Source of the DNA: Centrapalus pauciflorus
Lineage: Eukaryota; Streptophyta; Magnoliopsida; Asterales; Asteraceae
Assembly: GCA_020465985.1 (NCBI GenBank)
Contig: JAANYP010002947.1
Location: forward strand, 124,001 to 188,000
Length of the DNA: 64,000 nt
Direction of reading: 5' to 3'
In this document: positions 1-10,674 of the stretch, one piece after another
Layout: each line of letters opens with the position of its first letter
Position numbering within the stretch: the stretch's first letter is position 1
Notes under the pieces: generated by a model
The model's input: the letters and a program-made list of their open reading frames with translations, nothing else
What the model was told of the DNA's origin: nothing
Database searches by the model: none
Position numbers and translations under genes: made by a program

Positions 1-331
1 GAAATTTTAACACGGAATCATTTTATGGAGTATTATGAATATTAAAAGTTAATTATGATAATTCTAAGATTAAATCAGTATTTTATGGAACCGGTTAAGT
101 CGAGGGGAGAAATGTGCAAAATGGTGAAAATTGGAATAAAAGAGAAAAAGGGGCTTCATTTTCACCATCTCTCTCTCTCTCTAGACTCTCTCTCTAGAAT
201 TCTCTCTCTACATCTCTCTAAGATAAATCACAAACCGACCGTCGGATTTTCGGGAATTATACGTCATCGGAAAGATATCGAGGAGTAGAACAGCAATCTA
301 CAAACGGATTTCAGATTTCATACGAATTGAG

Positions 332-1579
332 GTAAGAATCGACCTTTTTAAGATTTTGGTTTCGGTTTTGAAGAACACAATTTTCGAATCTGTCATTTTA
401 TGCAAATTTAAGCTTGTTTTGCTTGAAATGTTGCTGGATTATGATACTATATGCATAATAGAATCGAATATATGCATCATACTTGATATAACACTGATTT
501 TAGGCCTTAGAAATGAAGGATTTAAGTTGAAATGATGAACAGACTCGAATATGTCAAGAACAGAGTCGAAATATAAGAACAAACTCGAGTTTGGTGCTAG
601 ATTCGAAGTTGTACTGTTAGATTCTAAGGGAGGCCTCGAATCTGACATCAGATTCGAAGATGAACTCGAATCTGACATCAGATTCGAAGATGAATTCGAA
701 TCTGATGGGGGGGGGGGGTTCGAATCTGTCCTAAGGGTTCGAATCTGATGTGTAAAATTCGAGTTTAATGCCTAAAATTGAGAAATGTACTCTCTAAACT
801 TGTATAAATTGAATGGAACTTATAAACAACACATAAAATGGCAAGAATTATTCAAAGGACAAGTTGTGAACTTGAAATGGGTTTCAAACTTAGTTATGGG
901 TTAAATTTGAATGTAGACCCGAAATGGGGGAAAACGTTGCAAAACATACGAGACTTGATTTTTATGAATTAAATGGATAATGATATGAGGAATTTGTTGT
1001 AATTGATATAACAGGTCCCTTGTGGTGTTGTTTAACCCACAGTGGGGTACTTGGTAGGATCCGGTTGAAAGCCCGAAGAGAAATAATATCGGTTAAAAGA
1101 TAATTACGCACCCACTGTGAGTACAGTAGATTCCGCATGTTTATATTTGTTTTATGTAAGCTTTGCCTGCTGAGACCTGTTGTTTCATTGATTGTTTGGA
1201 ATTCTACTAACTTGCGTAGATTTAGATGCACATTCTTACTTGTTGCATGTCCTTTCGGTTGTTGTGCATCTAGTGATGGACCGGTGGGTCGCATCGATTA
1301 CTCTGATGTTACTGCGCTATATGACGCTGGAGCTGATCCCTCCAGGTCCGGTAGGCAGTATGTCATCCCCGATCGTACGTTTGTCTCAGATGGTATGTCT
1401 AAATGCCGAGCTGTGAGCTCGAAGGGGCTGTGGCTCTGGTCCGTACTTGGTGTACGAAGAGAGTATACGACGTTTGTCGTCGGGATTACTCTTGGGCTTC
1501 ATAAAGACTTATAAAATGCGTAATCTTTGTATTCACTAAGCATCCGCTTACGTTTTAGTTGTTGATTTTTATTTTACAG
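332..1579 (+). other. Predicted leader intron inside the LTR
   Basis: The donor GAG|GTAAGAATC (after 331) and the acceptor TTTTACAG|GAAAAGGG (before 1580) bracket 1,248 bases. The same donor and acceptor contexts recur in the LTRs at 6626-8549, 32068-34117 and 43396-45460, while the sequence between them diverges. That is what one expects of a spliced leader. There is no transcript evidence, so this is inference from splice-site context and conservation. Confidence 0.5.
545..745. repeat. TTCGAATC palindromic repeat cluster in the LTR
   Basis: About ten copies of CTCGAA/TTCGAATC-type words lie in 200 bases. A 30-bp unit is directly repeated at 635-664 and 665-694. Each unit contains a perfect 22-bp inverted repeat, TCGAATCTGA, CA, TCAGATTCGA (636-657 and 666-687). 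A run of ten Gs follows (709-718). The cluster lies wholly inside the predicted LTR intron. Confidence 0.8.
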
Positions 1580-1894
1580 GAAAAGGGAAGTCTACCGCCG
1601 GAACTTCTAGTTAGGTCATTTGGAAGATTTGAAAGATATCTGCTATTTAATTGGTAATTATGTTGTGGGACAATGTTGTATTATATTCTGGATGATTGTA
1701 ATAAATGTATGGGTGTGTAGACTTAGACTTGGTACCTTATAGCACCGTAGGGTGTTTAACACTTGTTGCACTACTTATTTATGTTTTTAATGCTTCCGCA
1801 CTTAATTTAGGTTATCAGATCATTATGTTAATGTATGTTGGTGATTAATCCTGGGTGTATTGTGTTTGGTGGTTGTTGTGGCAAGGGTGCCACA

Positions 1895-3924
1895 GCACCA
1901 TCCTGATCTCTTTGTTCCGTAGCTTTTTGACTTTTGTCTCCAAAATGCACTCCGGTTCATCAACGAACCTTAGCCGTTCGTCAACCTTAATGTCCGAGTG
2001 ATCAGTCCATGGTTCCCTCTCGGGCACCAGACTCTTTCTTAAGTATCCTACGTGGAAGACCGGGTGAACTCCTGATAGTTCTTCTGGTAAGTCCAAGTGA
2101 TAGGACTGATTCCCAACTCTTTCTAGTATTTTGAAGGGTCCTATGAACCGTGGTGATAACTTTCCTCGCTTAACGAATCTCGTGACTCCTTTCATTGGAG
2201 AAACCTTCAAGTAGACCCAATCATCCTTTTGAAATTCTATCGCTTTATGACGGCGATCGTGATAATTCTTTTGTCGATCTTGTGCCGTTTTCATGTATTG
2301 CCGAATGAGTTGGATCTTTTCATTGGTCTCTTGCAATAAGGCAGGACCAGCTATTGGAGTTTCTCCTGTTTCCCTCCAACAAGTTGGAGTCCTACACTTT
2401 CTGCCATACAGGAATTCGAACGGTGCCATCTTGATAGTGGAATGGTAACTATTGTTGTAGGAGAATTCAACCAATGGGAGGTGATCGTCCCAGTTACCAC
2501 CCAAATCCATGACACAGGCTCTGAGCATGTCTTCGAGAGTTAGGATTGTTCTCAGATTGAGGTCTATAGGCAGTACTCATTGCGATACGAGTACCAAGAC
2601 CGTTTTGCAGAGCAGTCCAGAAATTAGAAGTGAATCTACTATCTCGGTCGGAGACAATAGACTTAGGTACACCATGCCTAATAACGATTTCGTTTACATA
2701 GGTCTGGGCAAGTCGGTCCAGTGAGTAGGTTTCTCGGATTGGTATGAAGTGAGCAGATTTGGTTAATCGGTCAACAATGACCCAAATGGCGTCATGTTGA
2801 CGACGAGTCTTAGGTAGCTTGGTTACGAAATCCATAGTAATATGGTCCCAGTTCCATTCTGGGATAGGAAGAGGTTGCATACTACCATAGGGTTGTTGGT
2901 GCTCGGCTTTGACTAGACGACATGTTCTGCACCTTTCAACATACTGACCGACATCTCTTTTCAATCCTGGCCACCAGAAGTCGGCTTTCAAGTCGTTGTA
3001 CATTTTTGTGCTGCCAGGATGAATTGAGAATTTAGATTGATGAGCTTCCGCAAGAATTACATCTCGCATGTTCCCGAACTTAGGAACCCAAACTCTGCCA
3101 TAAATACCCTTTAATCCAGTTCCATCATCTTGCATTAACGGCAACTGAATTCTGATATCTTCGTCTTTAACATTCTCTTCTTTTAGGGCCTGTAACTGAG
3201 CAGCCCTAACATCATCTATAATAGTTGAGGTCAAAATTGTAGAAGTCAAGGCATAGCAATATGCCTTGCAGTATGCTTTTCGACTTAGAGCATCGGCCAC
3301 TACGTTGGCCTTCCCTGGATGATAGAGAATCTCACAGTCGTAATCTTTTATCAGCTCCATTGACCTTCTTTGCCTCATATTCAAGTCCTTCTGACTGAAT
3401 ATGTATTTCAAACTCTTGTGGTCGGTGAAGAGCTGACACTTGGTTCCTTACAAGTAGTGTCTCCATAACTTGAGAGCGAAAGTCACAGCAGTCAGCTCTA
3501 GATCATGGGTAGAGTAATCTTTCTCATGTGGTTTGAGCTGTCTGGAAGCGTATGCTATGACGTTTCCTCTTTGGATCAGAACAGCGCCTAAACCCGTACC
3601 TGATGCATCTGTATAGACAACAAAGTCTTCGTTCCCTTCAGGCAGGGCTAACACCGGTGCTTCACTTAGTAATTTCTTCAGATTGTCAAATGCCGCTTGT
3701 TGTTCTTCTTTCCAAAAGAAAGTAGCATTCTTGCGAGTAAGCTTTGTTAGCGGAACGACGATCTTTGAGAAATCTTTGATGAATCGGCGGTAGTAACCAG
3801 CCAATCCCAGAAAACTCCGAATCTCTGAGGCGTTGCGGGGTGATTCCCAGTTCTGGATAGCTTCGATCTTTGCTGGATCAACAGCAATCCCAGCACCAGA
3901 TATCACGTGCCCCAAGAATTGGAT
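1895..3924 (-). pseudogene. Tekay-A RNase H, integrase and chromodomain exon (broken)
   Basis: This is the second exon of pol. It begins IQFLGHVIS directly after the predicted intron. Next come the RNase H region (YTDASGTGLGAVL, with the YASRQLK block) and the integrase HHCC zinc region (HPGSTKMYNDL to CRTCRLVKAEHQ). The integrase core follows, with catalytic aspartates in ITMDF and VSDRDSRF, then the chromodomain start (EPECILETKVKKL). Three lesions are visible. There is an in-frame TAA at about 3448 after LWRHYL. A loss of about 14 bases near 2545 removes the TDGQ block before the catalytic glutamate and shifts frame. The chromodomain is truncated after EIRMVL by the LTR insertion at 1894. 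It cannot make a full integrase. Confidence 0.87.
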
Positions 3925-4013
3925 CTGAATTAAATTTTGAGTAAGTACAAGCTAACAACGAGTTTGTGATTAAGTATAAGGATCATGAAATTGTTTGGAA
4001 TGTTGAGACGTAC
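3925..4013 (-). other. Predicted 89-bp phase-0 intron in Tekay-A pol
   Basis: Read on the minus strand, the coding sequence runs to CAG|GTACGTCTC. It then becomes AT-rich non-homologous sequence with a TAA stop, and resumes after TTAATTCAG|ATCCAATTC. Joining the exons gives FWLRQ-IQFLGH, the uninterrupted sequence found in Tekay-C at 35445/35444. Eighty-nine bases is not a multiple of three, so removal is required for a continuous pol. Unspliced RNA would stop about 27 residues after the RT core. Confidence 0.8.
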
Positions 4014-6422
4014 CTGCCTCAACCAGAATTCACACTTAGAGAATTTGGCATAAAGTCGCTCTTTGCGTAGCAACTCTAGCAATTCTCTCAGATGTGCAGC
4101 ATGATCCTCTTCGGTCTTTGAATATATGAGAATGTCATCGATGAACATGATGACAGATTTGTCGAGCATTGGTCGGCAGACTCGATTCATGAGATCCATG
4201 AAAGCAGCCGGCGCATTTGTGAGACCAAACGGCATTACCAGAAACTCGTAGTGTCCGTAACGAGTTCTGAAAGCCGTCTTTGGAATGTCATCTGGGTGTA
4301 CGTTGAGTTGGTGATAACCCGAACGAAGATCAATCTTCGAGAAGTAGCTTGCGCCTTGTAACTGGTCGAAGAGATCATCAATCCGGGGCAATGGATACTT
4401 GTTCTTGATTATGACTTTGTTGAGTTCTCTGTAGTCGATGCACATACGTAATGTGCCATCCTTCTTCTTGACGAACAGAACAGGTGCGCCCCAAGGAGAT
4501 GAACTTGGGCGGATAAAGCCTTTGTCAAGTAGCTCCTGTAACTGCTTCATCATTTCCTGCATTTCTGCAGGAGCTAGTCGACAAAGAGCCTTTGCTATTG
4601 GAGCAGCTCCGGGAACGAGGTCAATGCGGAATTCCACTTGGCGATCAGGTGGCAATCCCGAGATATCTTCTGGAAAGACATCTGGAAATTCAGAAACAAC
4701 GGGAACGGTAGAAGGAGATTGAACTTCAGCCTTTGCATCGACAGCGTAGGCTAAGTAAGCTGAACAACCCTTGGCAACGTGCTTTCGGGCTTTTGCAATT
4801 GAAATGAGGCATAGGTCGCCTTTGTGTCTGTCACCATAGATACAAATATCTCGGCCCTCGGGAGTGGTAATCTTGATCATTCTTTTCTTGCAAACGATTT
4901 GGGCCTCATTGTGAACTAACCAGTCCATACCTACTATGACATCAAATTCCCCGAACTTCATGGGAATTAAGTCTATATTGAATACTACGTCTTCTACCAA
5001 TAATGTACAATTCCTATACACTTTGTCTGCTTTTACTAACATATTGCTAGCAGTCTCTATGTCAAGTACAAATTGCAGTTTGGAAGTTGGCATGTTAAAT
5101 TGACGAGCAAATGTAGTGGAGACAAACGAACGATTTGCTCCAGAGTCAAACAGTACACGTGCAGGAATTGAATTTACATAAAACGTACCAGTGACCACCT
5201 CCGGGTCATCCTTTGCTTCTTCAGCTGTGATTTGGAACGCCCTTGTTGGAGCCCTTTGAGATTGATCTCTGCGAGCAGTGGAAGCTGCAGAAGATCTTGC
5301 TGTTGATTGTTGAGCATTCTGATCTCGTGGGGGTTTCGGGCAGTCCCTTGAGAAATGACCAAGTCTGTGGCAGTTGTAGCATGCATCATCTTTTCGTTGA
5401 CAATGCTCCCAGTGATGGCCTTTCTGCCCACAGCAGAAATAGTACATGTCTTGAGTCTTGCACTCCCCAGAGTGCGCTTTTCTGCATCGCCTGCAGTCTC
5501 TCATTTCTGAACTGGCCGAAAAGGCTCTTCCCTTCTTGGGTGATGATGACTGTTGATGGGATTGAGGAGAGAATCGGGAAGATCCAGACTCCCGCTGCCT
5601 TTTTGGTGGCGACGGTTGAGTCGGTGTTGCGGATGCTGAACCGATGACATAACCTGATAATAAGACGATCTGCTCCACATTCCGAGCAGCCTCAAGTAAA
5701 CCGGCAAAAGTTGTATACCGAACCCCACTCATGGTTCGGCGAATTTCATAGTCTAGTCCGGCCTCAAACCGGGCTATCTTCCTCTCTTCTGTGTCTACTT
5801 GATGGGGTGCGAACAGACTCAATCGAGTGAACTCAACGGCATATTGTGTAACCGTTTTCGTTCCTTGAGTCAGATTCAGGAACTTTGCCTCGAGACGTCG
5901 CTTCTCGTCGGCTGGACAGTACTGTTGAGAAAACACTTCCTTAAACTCGCTCCATGACATGTGTGACACTACCTCCATCGTCAACACATGTGTCATTGCG
6001 TCCCACCACATAACAGCGTCCCTTGCAAACATAGCGGTTGCAAAGCGGACCATGTCTTTATCAGCGCAGTCGCTGATTCTGAAAGTTCGTTCCGTGGTGG
6101 TGATCCATTCCAATGCTGTAACAGCATCTCCGGTTCCATCAAAAGTAACAGCTCCGTTACTTTTGAAGTCCTTAAACCTACAGCCCCTTGATCTATTAGA
6201 AGACCCAGTGTCTTGTCTTTCCTCTTGGTCGTCCTGTTGTTGTTCCTTGTTCTTTCGTTTATCAGCTTTACGTTTTGCCTCGGCCTCATCTCTGGCCCTT
6301 AACTGATCAGCAAATGACTGAGCCTGCTCAGCCATTCGTTTGGATTGTAGCTCATTGTTTTGTTCCATGAGAGCTTGCATCATCTGGAACATTTGCTGAG
6401 GAGTCATATCGTCTCCTGACAT
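4014..6422 (-). CDS. Tekay-A Gag-protease-reverse transcriptase exon
   Basis: The start MSGDDMTPQQ at 6422 follows an acceptor-like TATATTTCAG|AAC directly before the ATG, as in Tekay-C. Domains in order are a charged N-terminus and a Gag core (residues about 85-245). Two CCHC knuckles follow: FCCGQKGHHWEHC, and the clearer CYNCHRLGHFSRDC near 345-358. An aspartic protease has LFDSGANRSF (about 423-432). The reverse transcriptase carries the catalytic FIDDILIYS (about 762-770). The exon ends at FWLRQ, where the predicted intron begins. The frame is open throughout, unlike the second exon. Unspliced RNA would continue to a stop at 3930. Gag packages RNA, PR matures the polyprotein and RT copies the RNA in the capsid. 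Confidence 0.9.
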
Positions 6423-6610
6423 GTTCTGAAATATAACAACTTATATTTAGAACATTTATTTGTAAGTCCTAAGTGTACAGTTACCCTTTGTGTTTCCCCG
6501 TGTGCATGTCAATCCTATCTTAGTTCAGATCATTACTTAGAAGTTCATTCTAATATCATAACCTAAGTTTGAGTCCAAGTCCTCGCGGACACTTGAAACC
6601 TCAAACTAAT

Positions 6611-6622
6611 GCTCTGATACCA
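6611..6622 (-). other. Primer binding site (tRNA-iMet type), Tekay-A
   Basis: Minus-strand TGGTATCAGAGC, three bases inside the 5' LTR edge at 6626. It is complementary to the 3' end of initiator tRNA-Met, the usual primer of Tekay and copia elements. Confidence 0.88.
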
Positions 6623-6625
6623 AAC

Positions 6626-8549
6626 TGAGACGTCCTCATGAATTAATGATATAATTGTAGCAATCACCAGGATCGACAAACAACCCAATGAGTATCATAA
6701 TAATTGAAATTGAATTCTTAAATCAAAGTTAAGCGAATCCACACTAAAGCAATGAAAGTAAATGTCTACAGTGTTTAAGTCTAGCTATTACATCATCATA
6801 ATTGTTTTAATAGTAACAAATTCCCAGCCCCAAAGCTACATCGTCCATGTACCAATTAGCTTCTAAGGTCACCGAGATAAGAATTTGATTGCTTAAGATG
6901 AAGGTCCAGCTACACTTTTGCCTTTGCCTGAAACAGTGTGAGTCAACAGTAAGCTAAATGCTTAGTGAGATAACAGATTATGCATACAACAAATATTTCT
7001 TTACAAGCAATGCTTAACCATGGGCAGTGTAAGCCCCATGTATGTGAAAACGGCAGTGTAAGCCTCAACGTATGTGTAAACCATGCAGTGCAAGCATGGG
7101 GTGGCAGTTCAATATGCTGATCGGGGATGTGCCGAACCTGATGGGATACGAGTGGGATGATCAGTCCCCGACAGTGGCCTGCTGTCAGCCCCAGTCCAGG
7201 TCGCATCAGATTATGAAGTAATGATCATGCAGTGCAAGCATGATGTAAATAGATGCACTTTCAAATGAACGCAAGCTACATGTGTGTTACATGTCAAGTA
7301 CGAGTGTGCATCATAACAACAAATCATTTCATGAGTGCCAAATGAAGTATATGAACAATGTGAACATGCCATTGAATGTATAAACATGAATGCAAAAACA
7401 ATAAATGTTCGAATGACAATCTGTTAACAGTGATTGGTTTTGTGACTTGATCCTGAATCAATGTGTGTTTTGATAACACCACAATGATCTGTAATGTAAG
7501 TGTAATAGTGATGTAATGTCAGTAATTGCTTAAAAATTGTATTCTGTAATTTTAAATGTAATTGGGTTCTGAATTCGGACCACATCCGAATTCGGATGGT
7601 CCGAAATAGGCTTGGTCCGAATTTGGGGTGATCCGAAATGGGGGTCCGAAATGGGTATTTGTCCGAATTAGGTTGTGGATCCGAATTGGGGAAGTATCCG
7701 AAATGGTCATGGACCCGAATTCATTGTTGGTCCGAACTCGGATAGATCCGAATTGGGATGGACCCGAATTCGGATGGTCCGAACCGAGTTCATCAGTCCG
7801 AGTTCATACTTAGTAAATTTTCCAGATTTTCCAGATTTTGCATTTTTGCCCATTTTGCATGTTTTGAGTCTAATATTGCAGCTATAAGCTTATATTCTAT
7901 CTTTTAACTTAAAACATCACACTTATGTACCGAAATAACCCATTTATGTCCAATTTTCAGCATGTCTCGATGAACACACACACTAAAACACACACTTAAT
8001 TTCCAAAATCATACTTAGGCTTCGAATCTGATTCTGAATTTTTGTATACAACATCATACATGCTCGATTTATACATTACAACAAGAATACATAACATGCA
8101 TCAAGAATCAGAACCAAAATCTTTTGATTCGGTTTTCACTAAAAACCGAATAGAAACTTCATAAATTCGTAAGATTGAATGATATTTACCTCGAATCGTT
8201 TGTTGCAACACTTATAGTTCCTTATTTGCTATCTGAATCCAACTTTTGAACACTTGAAATTGTTGATTTCTTGGTTTTTCTTGGATCAAAGCCGAGAGTT
8301 AGAGAGAGAGATGAGAAATCGGTAGAGAGAGAGAGAGTAGTGAGAGAGTGGAAATGATGAAATGAAGGGTTTTTCATCCTTTTTATTTGTATTTTGACTT
8401 ATTTGCACACTATACCCCTCAACTTTGTATTTTCTTACTTAACTGATATAATGATAGAAATAACTTATATTGATATAATATTTCATTAACACAATAATTA
8501 AGTCCAAATAAATTGTAAATTACATAAACTTAAAATTTGGGATGTTACA
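6626..8549 (-). repeat. 5' LTR of Tekay-A (1,924 bp)
   Basis: On the plus strand the LTR begins TGAGACGTCC beside the primer site and ends GGATGTTACA at 8549, giving TG...CA termini. On the minus strand it has a CT-rich leader (about 8345-8285), a donor-like GAG|GTAAATATC at 8190/8189 and an acceptor-like GTTTCAG|GC at 6928/6927. The putative 1,262-base intron between them carries the CCGAATTCGG repeats. The partner LTR is not in the window, so no divergence can be measured. Confidence 0.85.
7565..7805. repeat. CCGAATTCGG-type degenerate repeat cluster
   Basis: More than fifteen TCCGAA/TCGGA-type words, several as the palindrome TCCGAATTCGGA, spaced 10-25 bases apart. Short open frames across it reflect this low complexity and are not genes. 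The cluster lies inside the predicted LTR intron. Confidence 0.8.
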
Positions 8550-10583
8550 TGGGATGACTTTAAAGTTATTTTCTTTCGTCAGTACTGCCCGGCTGATGAA
8601 AAGAAGCGTTTGGAAGAAAAGCTGATGTCTCTTACTCAGGGAACCAAATCGGTGACTGAGTATGAGATTGAATTTACCCGATTAAGCTTACTGTCTGACT
8701 ATCAAGTCGCTACTGAAGAGCGAAAGATCGACCGTTTTCTGATGGGTTTGCATCCCGAGTACCAGAAGTTCTTGAAGCACCGGGGATATACCAATTATGC
8801 TGACTGTGTTGAAGCTGCTCGAATTCTCGAGCAGGACTTTATTCGAGCTGGAGGAGTTCCTGCTTCATCTATCAACCCGACATGTCCATCACCGCCCAAG
8901 AAATCGCGCACTGGAAGCTATTCTGGATCTTCATCCAGATATTCTCAGCCACAGCAGTTCCAGTACCGACAGTTCAGCTCACCTCCGGCACAGCAAACTC
9001 GATCTTATGCGGTACATTCTGAGCCGAGGCAGTGTCGCCGCTGTCAGAAGTCACACATTGGGCGTTGTAACCCCAATGATGTGAGGTGCTACGTGTGTAA
9101 CGAAATAGGACATAGCAGTGAAGAATGTCCTAACAAAGTTAAAGTTTGCAACAACTGTTTACGCCCTGGACATAATGAGCATGCATGTACGCATCCGTTC
9201 AGTATAATTTACCCGAGTGCAGAGCAACATCCGCGATTGCAGCAACATCAATACCGACCTCAGCAACAGCATCAACAACAATAGCAAAGACAAAATCAAC
9301 CAGCCCGGCATAGCACATCGCGAGGAGGTTCTAGTCGCCGTAACGAGCCAGCTCGGAGTCAGAATCGCGCATTCCAAATAACGGCCGAGCAAGCAAAGGA
9401 AATACCAGATGTGGTATCTGGTATGTTTCTCGTTAACTCCGGACCTGCTAGAGTTATTTTTGATTCAGGAGCCAACCGTTCCTTCATATCAAATTCATTT
9501 GCATCTAAACTTGGAATTACACCGACTACTCTACCTGTTATCTTTGATATTGAAACGGCTAGTAATGTAAGTGTGTCTACCGATAAAATTTACCGTGACT
9601 GCATCATTCTGCTCGACAACTGTACTTTCCAACTGGACCTTATCCCGATGGACTTTCACGAATTCGACGTCATCGTGGGTATGGATTGGCTCGATCATCA
9701 TGACGCCAACATTGTCTGCAAGAAGAAGTTGATAAAGCTCACTGCTCCGGATGGTCGCAATATTTGCATCTACGGTGACAGAAAGACAGGTGATATATGC
9801 TTAATTTCTGTAGTCAAAGCTAGGAAGCATATAGCTAAGGGTTGCATGTTATACTTAGCATATGCGATAGATGCTAAGTTTGAAAAGAAAGCATTAGCCG
9901 AGGTTCCGATAGCCTCCGAGTTTCCCGAGGACATCTCTGGACTCCCGCCAGACCGTCAGGTGGAGTTCAGAATTGATTTAGTGCCCGGCGCGGCACCAAT
10001 TGCTCGAGACCCTTATAGACTTGCACCTGCCGAGATGCAAGAAATGATGAAGCAATTGCAAGAATTGCTAGATAAGGGACTCATACGACCAAGTTCATCT
10101 CCCTGGGGAGCTCCTGTTCTTTTCGGTAAGAAGAAAGATGAGACTCTCCGGATGTGCATTGATTATAGGGAGTTGAACAAGGTAACAATAAAGAATAAAT
10201 ATCCGTTGCCCAGAATAGACGATCTTTTCGACCAGCTTCAGGGAGCCAGTTACTTTCTGAAGATCGATCTTAGATCTGGGTATCATCAGCTCAAAGTTCA
10301 TGAAGAAGATGTTCCCAAAACAGCTTTCCGTACCAGATACGGGCATTACAAGTTTCTTGTTATGCCCTTTGGTCTTACCAACGCTCCTGCGGCGTTCATG
10401 GATCTGATGAACCGCGTTTGTAGACCAATGCTCGATAAATCTGTTATCGTCTTTATAGACGATATTCTCATCTACTCGAAAACCGAAGCTGAGCATGCTG
10501 TGCATCTTAGAGAGCTGCTAGAGTTGCTGCGCAAAGAGCGACTTTACGCCAAGTTCTCTAAATGCGAATTTTGGTTGCGACAG
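8550..10583 (+). pseudogene. Tekay-B Gag (partial), protease, reverse transcriptase exon
   Basis: The frame enters in the Gag core (YCPADEKKRLEEKLM, LTQGTKSVTEYEIEFTRL). Two CCHC-like knuckles follow, CYVCNEIGHSSEEC and CNNCLRPGHNEHAC. A TAG at about 9282, in a glutamine-rich linker where CAG would be expected, separates Gag from the rest. The protease (IFDSGANRSF) and reverse transcriptase (FIDDILIYS) continue in frame to WLRQ at 10583. Relative to Tekay-A, four residues are missing around FPEDISGLPP and the substitution FGKKKDE replaces FVKKKDG near the RT start. The N-terminal half of Gag is absent. Confidence 0.87.
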
Positions 10584-10674
10584 GTGCTTACAATCTCGAT
10601 TTATTCATTTTTAAGCTTATCTTTTTCTTAAATTTCATGCTCAGCGTTAACTTGCAAATCTTGTATCTTATCAG
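10584..10674 (+). other. Predicted 91-bp phase-0 intron in Tekay-B pol
   Basis: The coding sequence stops at CGACAG|GTGCTTAC and resumes after CTTATCAG|ATACAATTCC. This is the same codon junction (Q|IQFLGH) as the intron of Tekay-A. The insert is T-rich, has a pyrimidine-rich 3' half and contains stops. The two intron sequences are not obviously alike, apart from length, base composition and splice signals. Confidence 0.8.

Larger units (their letters stand above)
1..1894 (+). mobile_element. Partial LTR of a plus-strand Tekay-type Ty3/gypsy element
   Basis: The right edge is sharp. The sequence ends GGCAAGGGTGCCACA at 1894, and the next base belongs to the pol gene of a minus-strand element. 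The last 100 bases match, in reverse complement, the start of the LTRs at 32068 and 43396. The left end lies outside the window. Because pol rather than a primer binding site follows, this is a 3' LTR or a solo LTR. Internal landmarks are a TATA-like AATAAAAGAG near 134, a CT-rich leader (165-215), a splice-donor-like GAG|GTAAGAATC at 331/332 and an acceptor-like TTTTACAG|G at 1579/1580. GCACC at 1895-1899 is the candidate target duplication; its partner is out of view. Confidence 0.85.
1895..8549 (-). mobile_element. Tekay-A: minus-strand Tekay/Del-type chromovirus, 3' end cut off
   Basis: In element order: 5' LTR (8549-6626), primer binding site (6622-6611), gag-PR-RT (6422-4014), a small intron (4013-3925), then RNase H, integrase and chromodomain (3924-1895). 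The element is interrupted at 1895 by the plus-strand LTR to its left, so the last residues of pol and the 3' LTR are missing from view. At its other edge (8549/8550) it lies inside the gag gene of Tekay-B. Presence of a chromodomain, a tRNA-Met-type primer site and LTRs of about 1.9 kb fit the Tekay/Del lineage. Confidence 0.88.

Noticed and set aside
545..745. CRISPR-like direct repeats
   Set aside because: Plant DNA, palindromic units without unique spacers, and no associated genes.
1137..1514. 125-codon open frame in the left LTR, with similar-length frames at 32450-32845 and 43920-44174
   Set aside because: The LTR nucleotides are conserved but the open frames in the different copies are out of register and give unrelated peptides, so this is not a gene.
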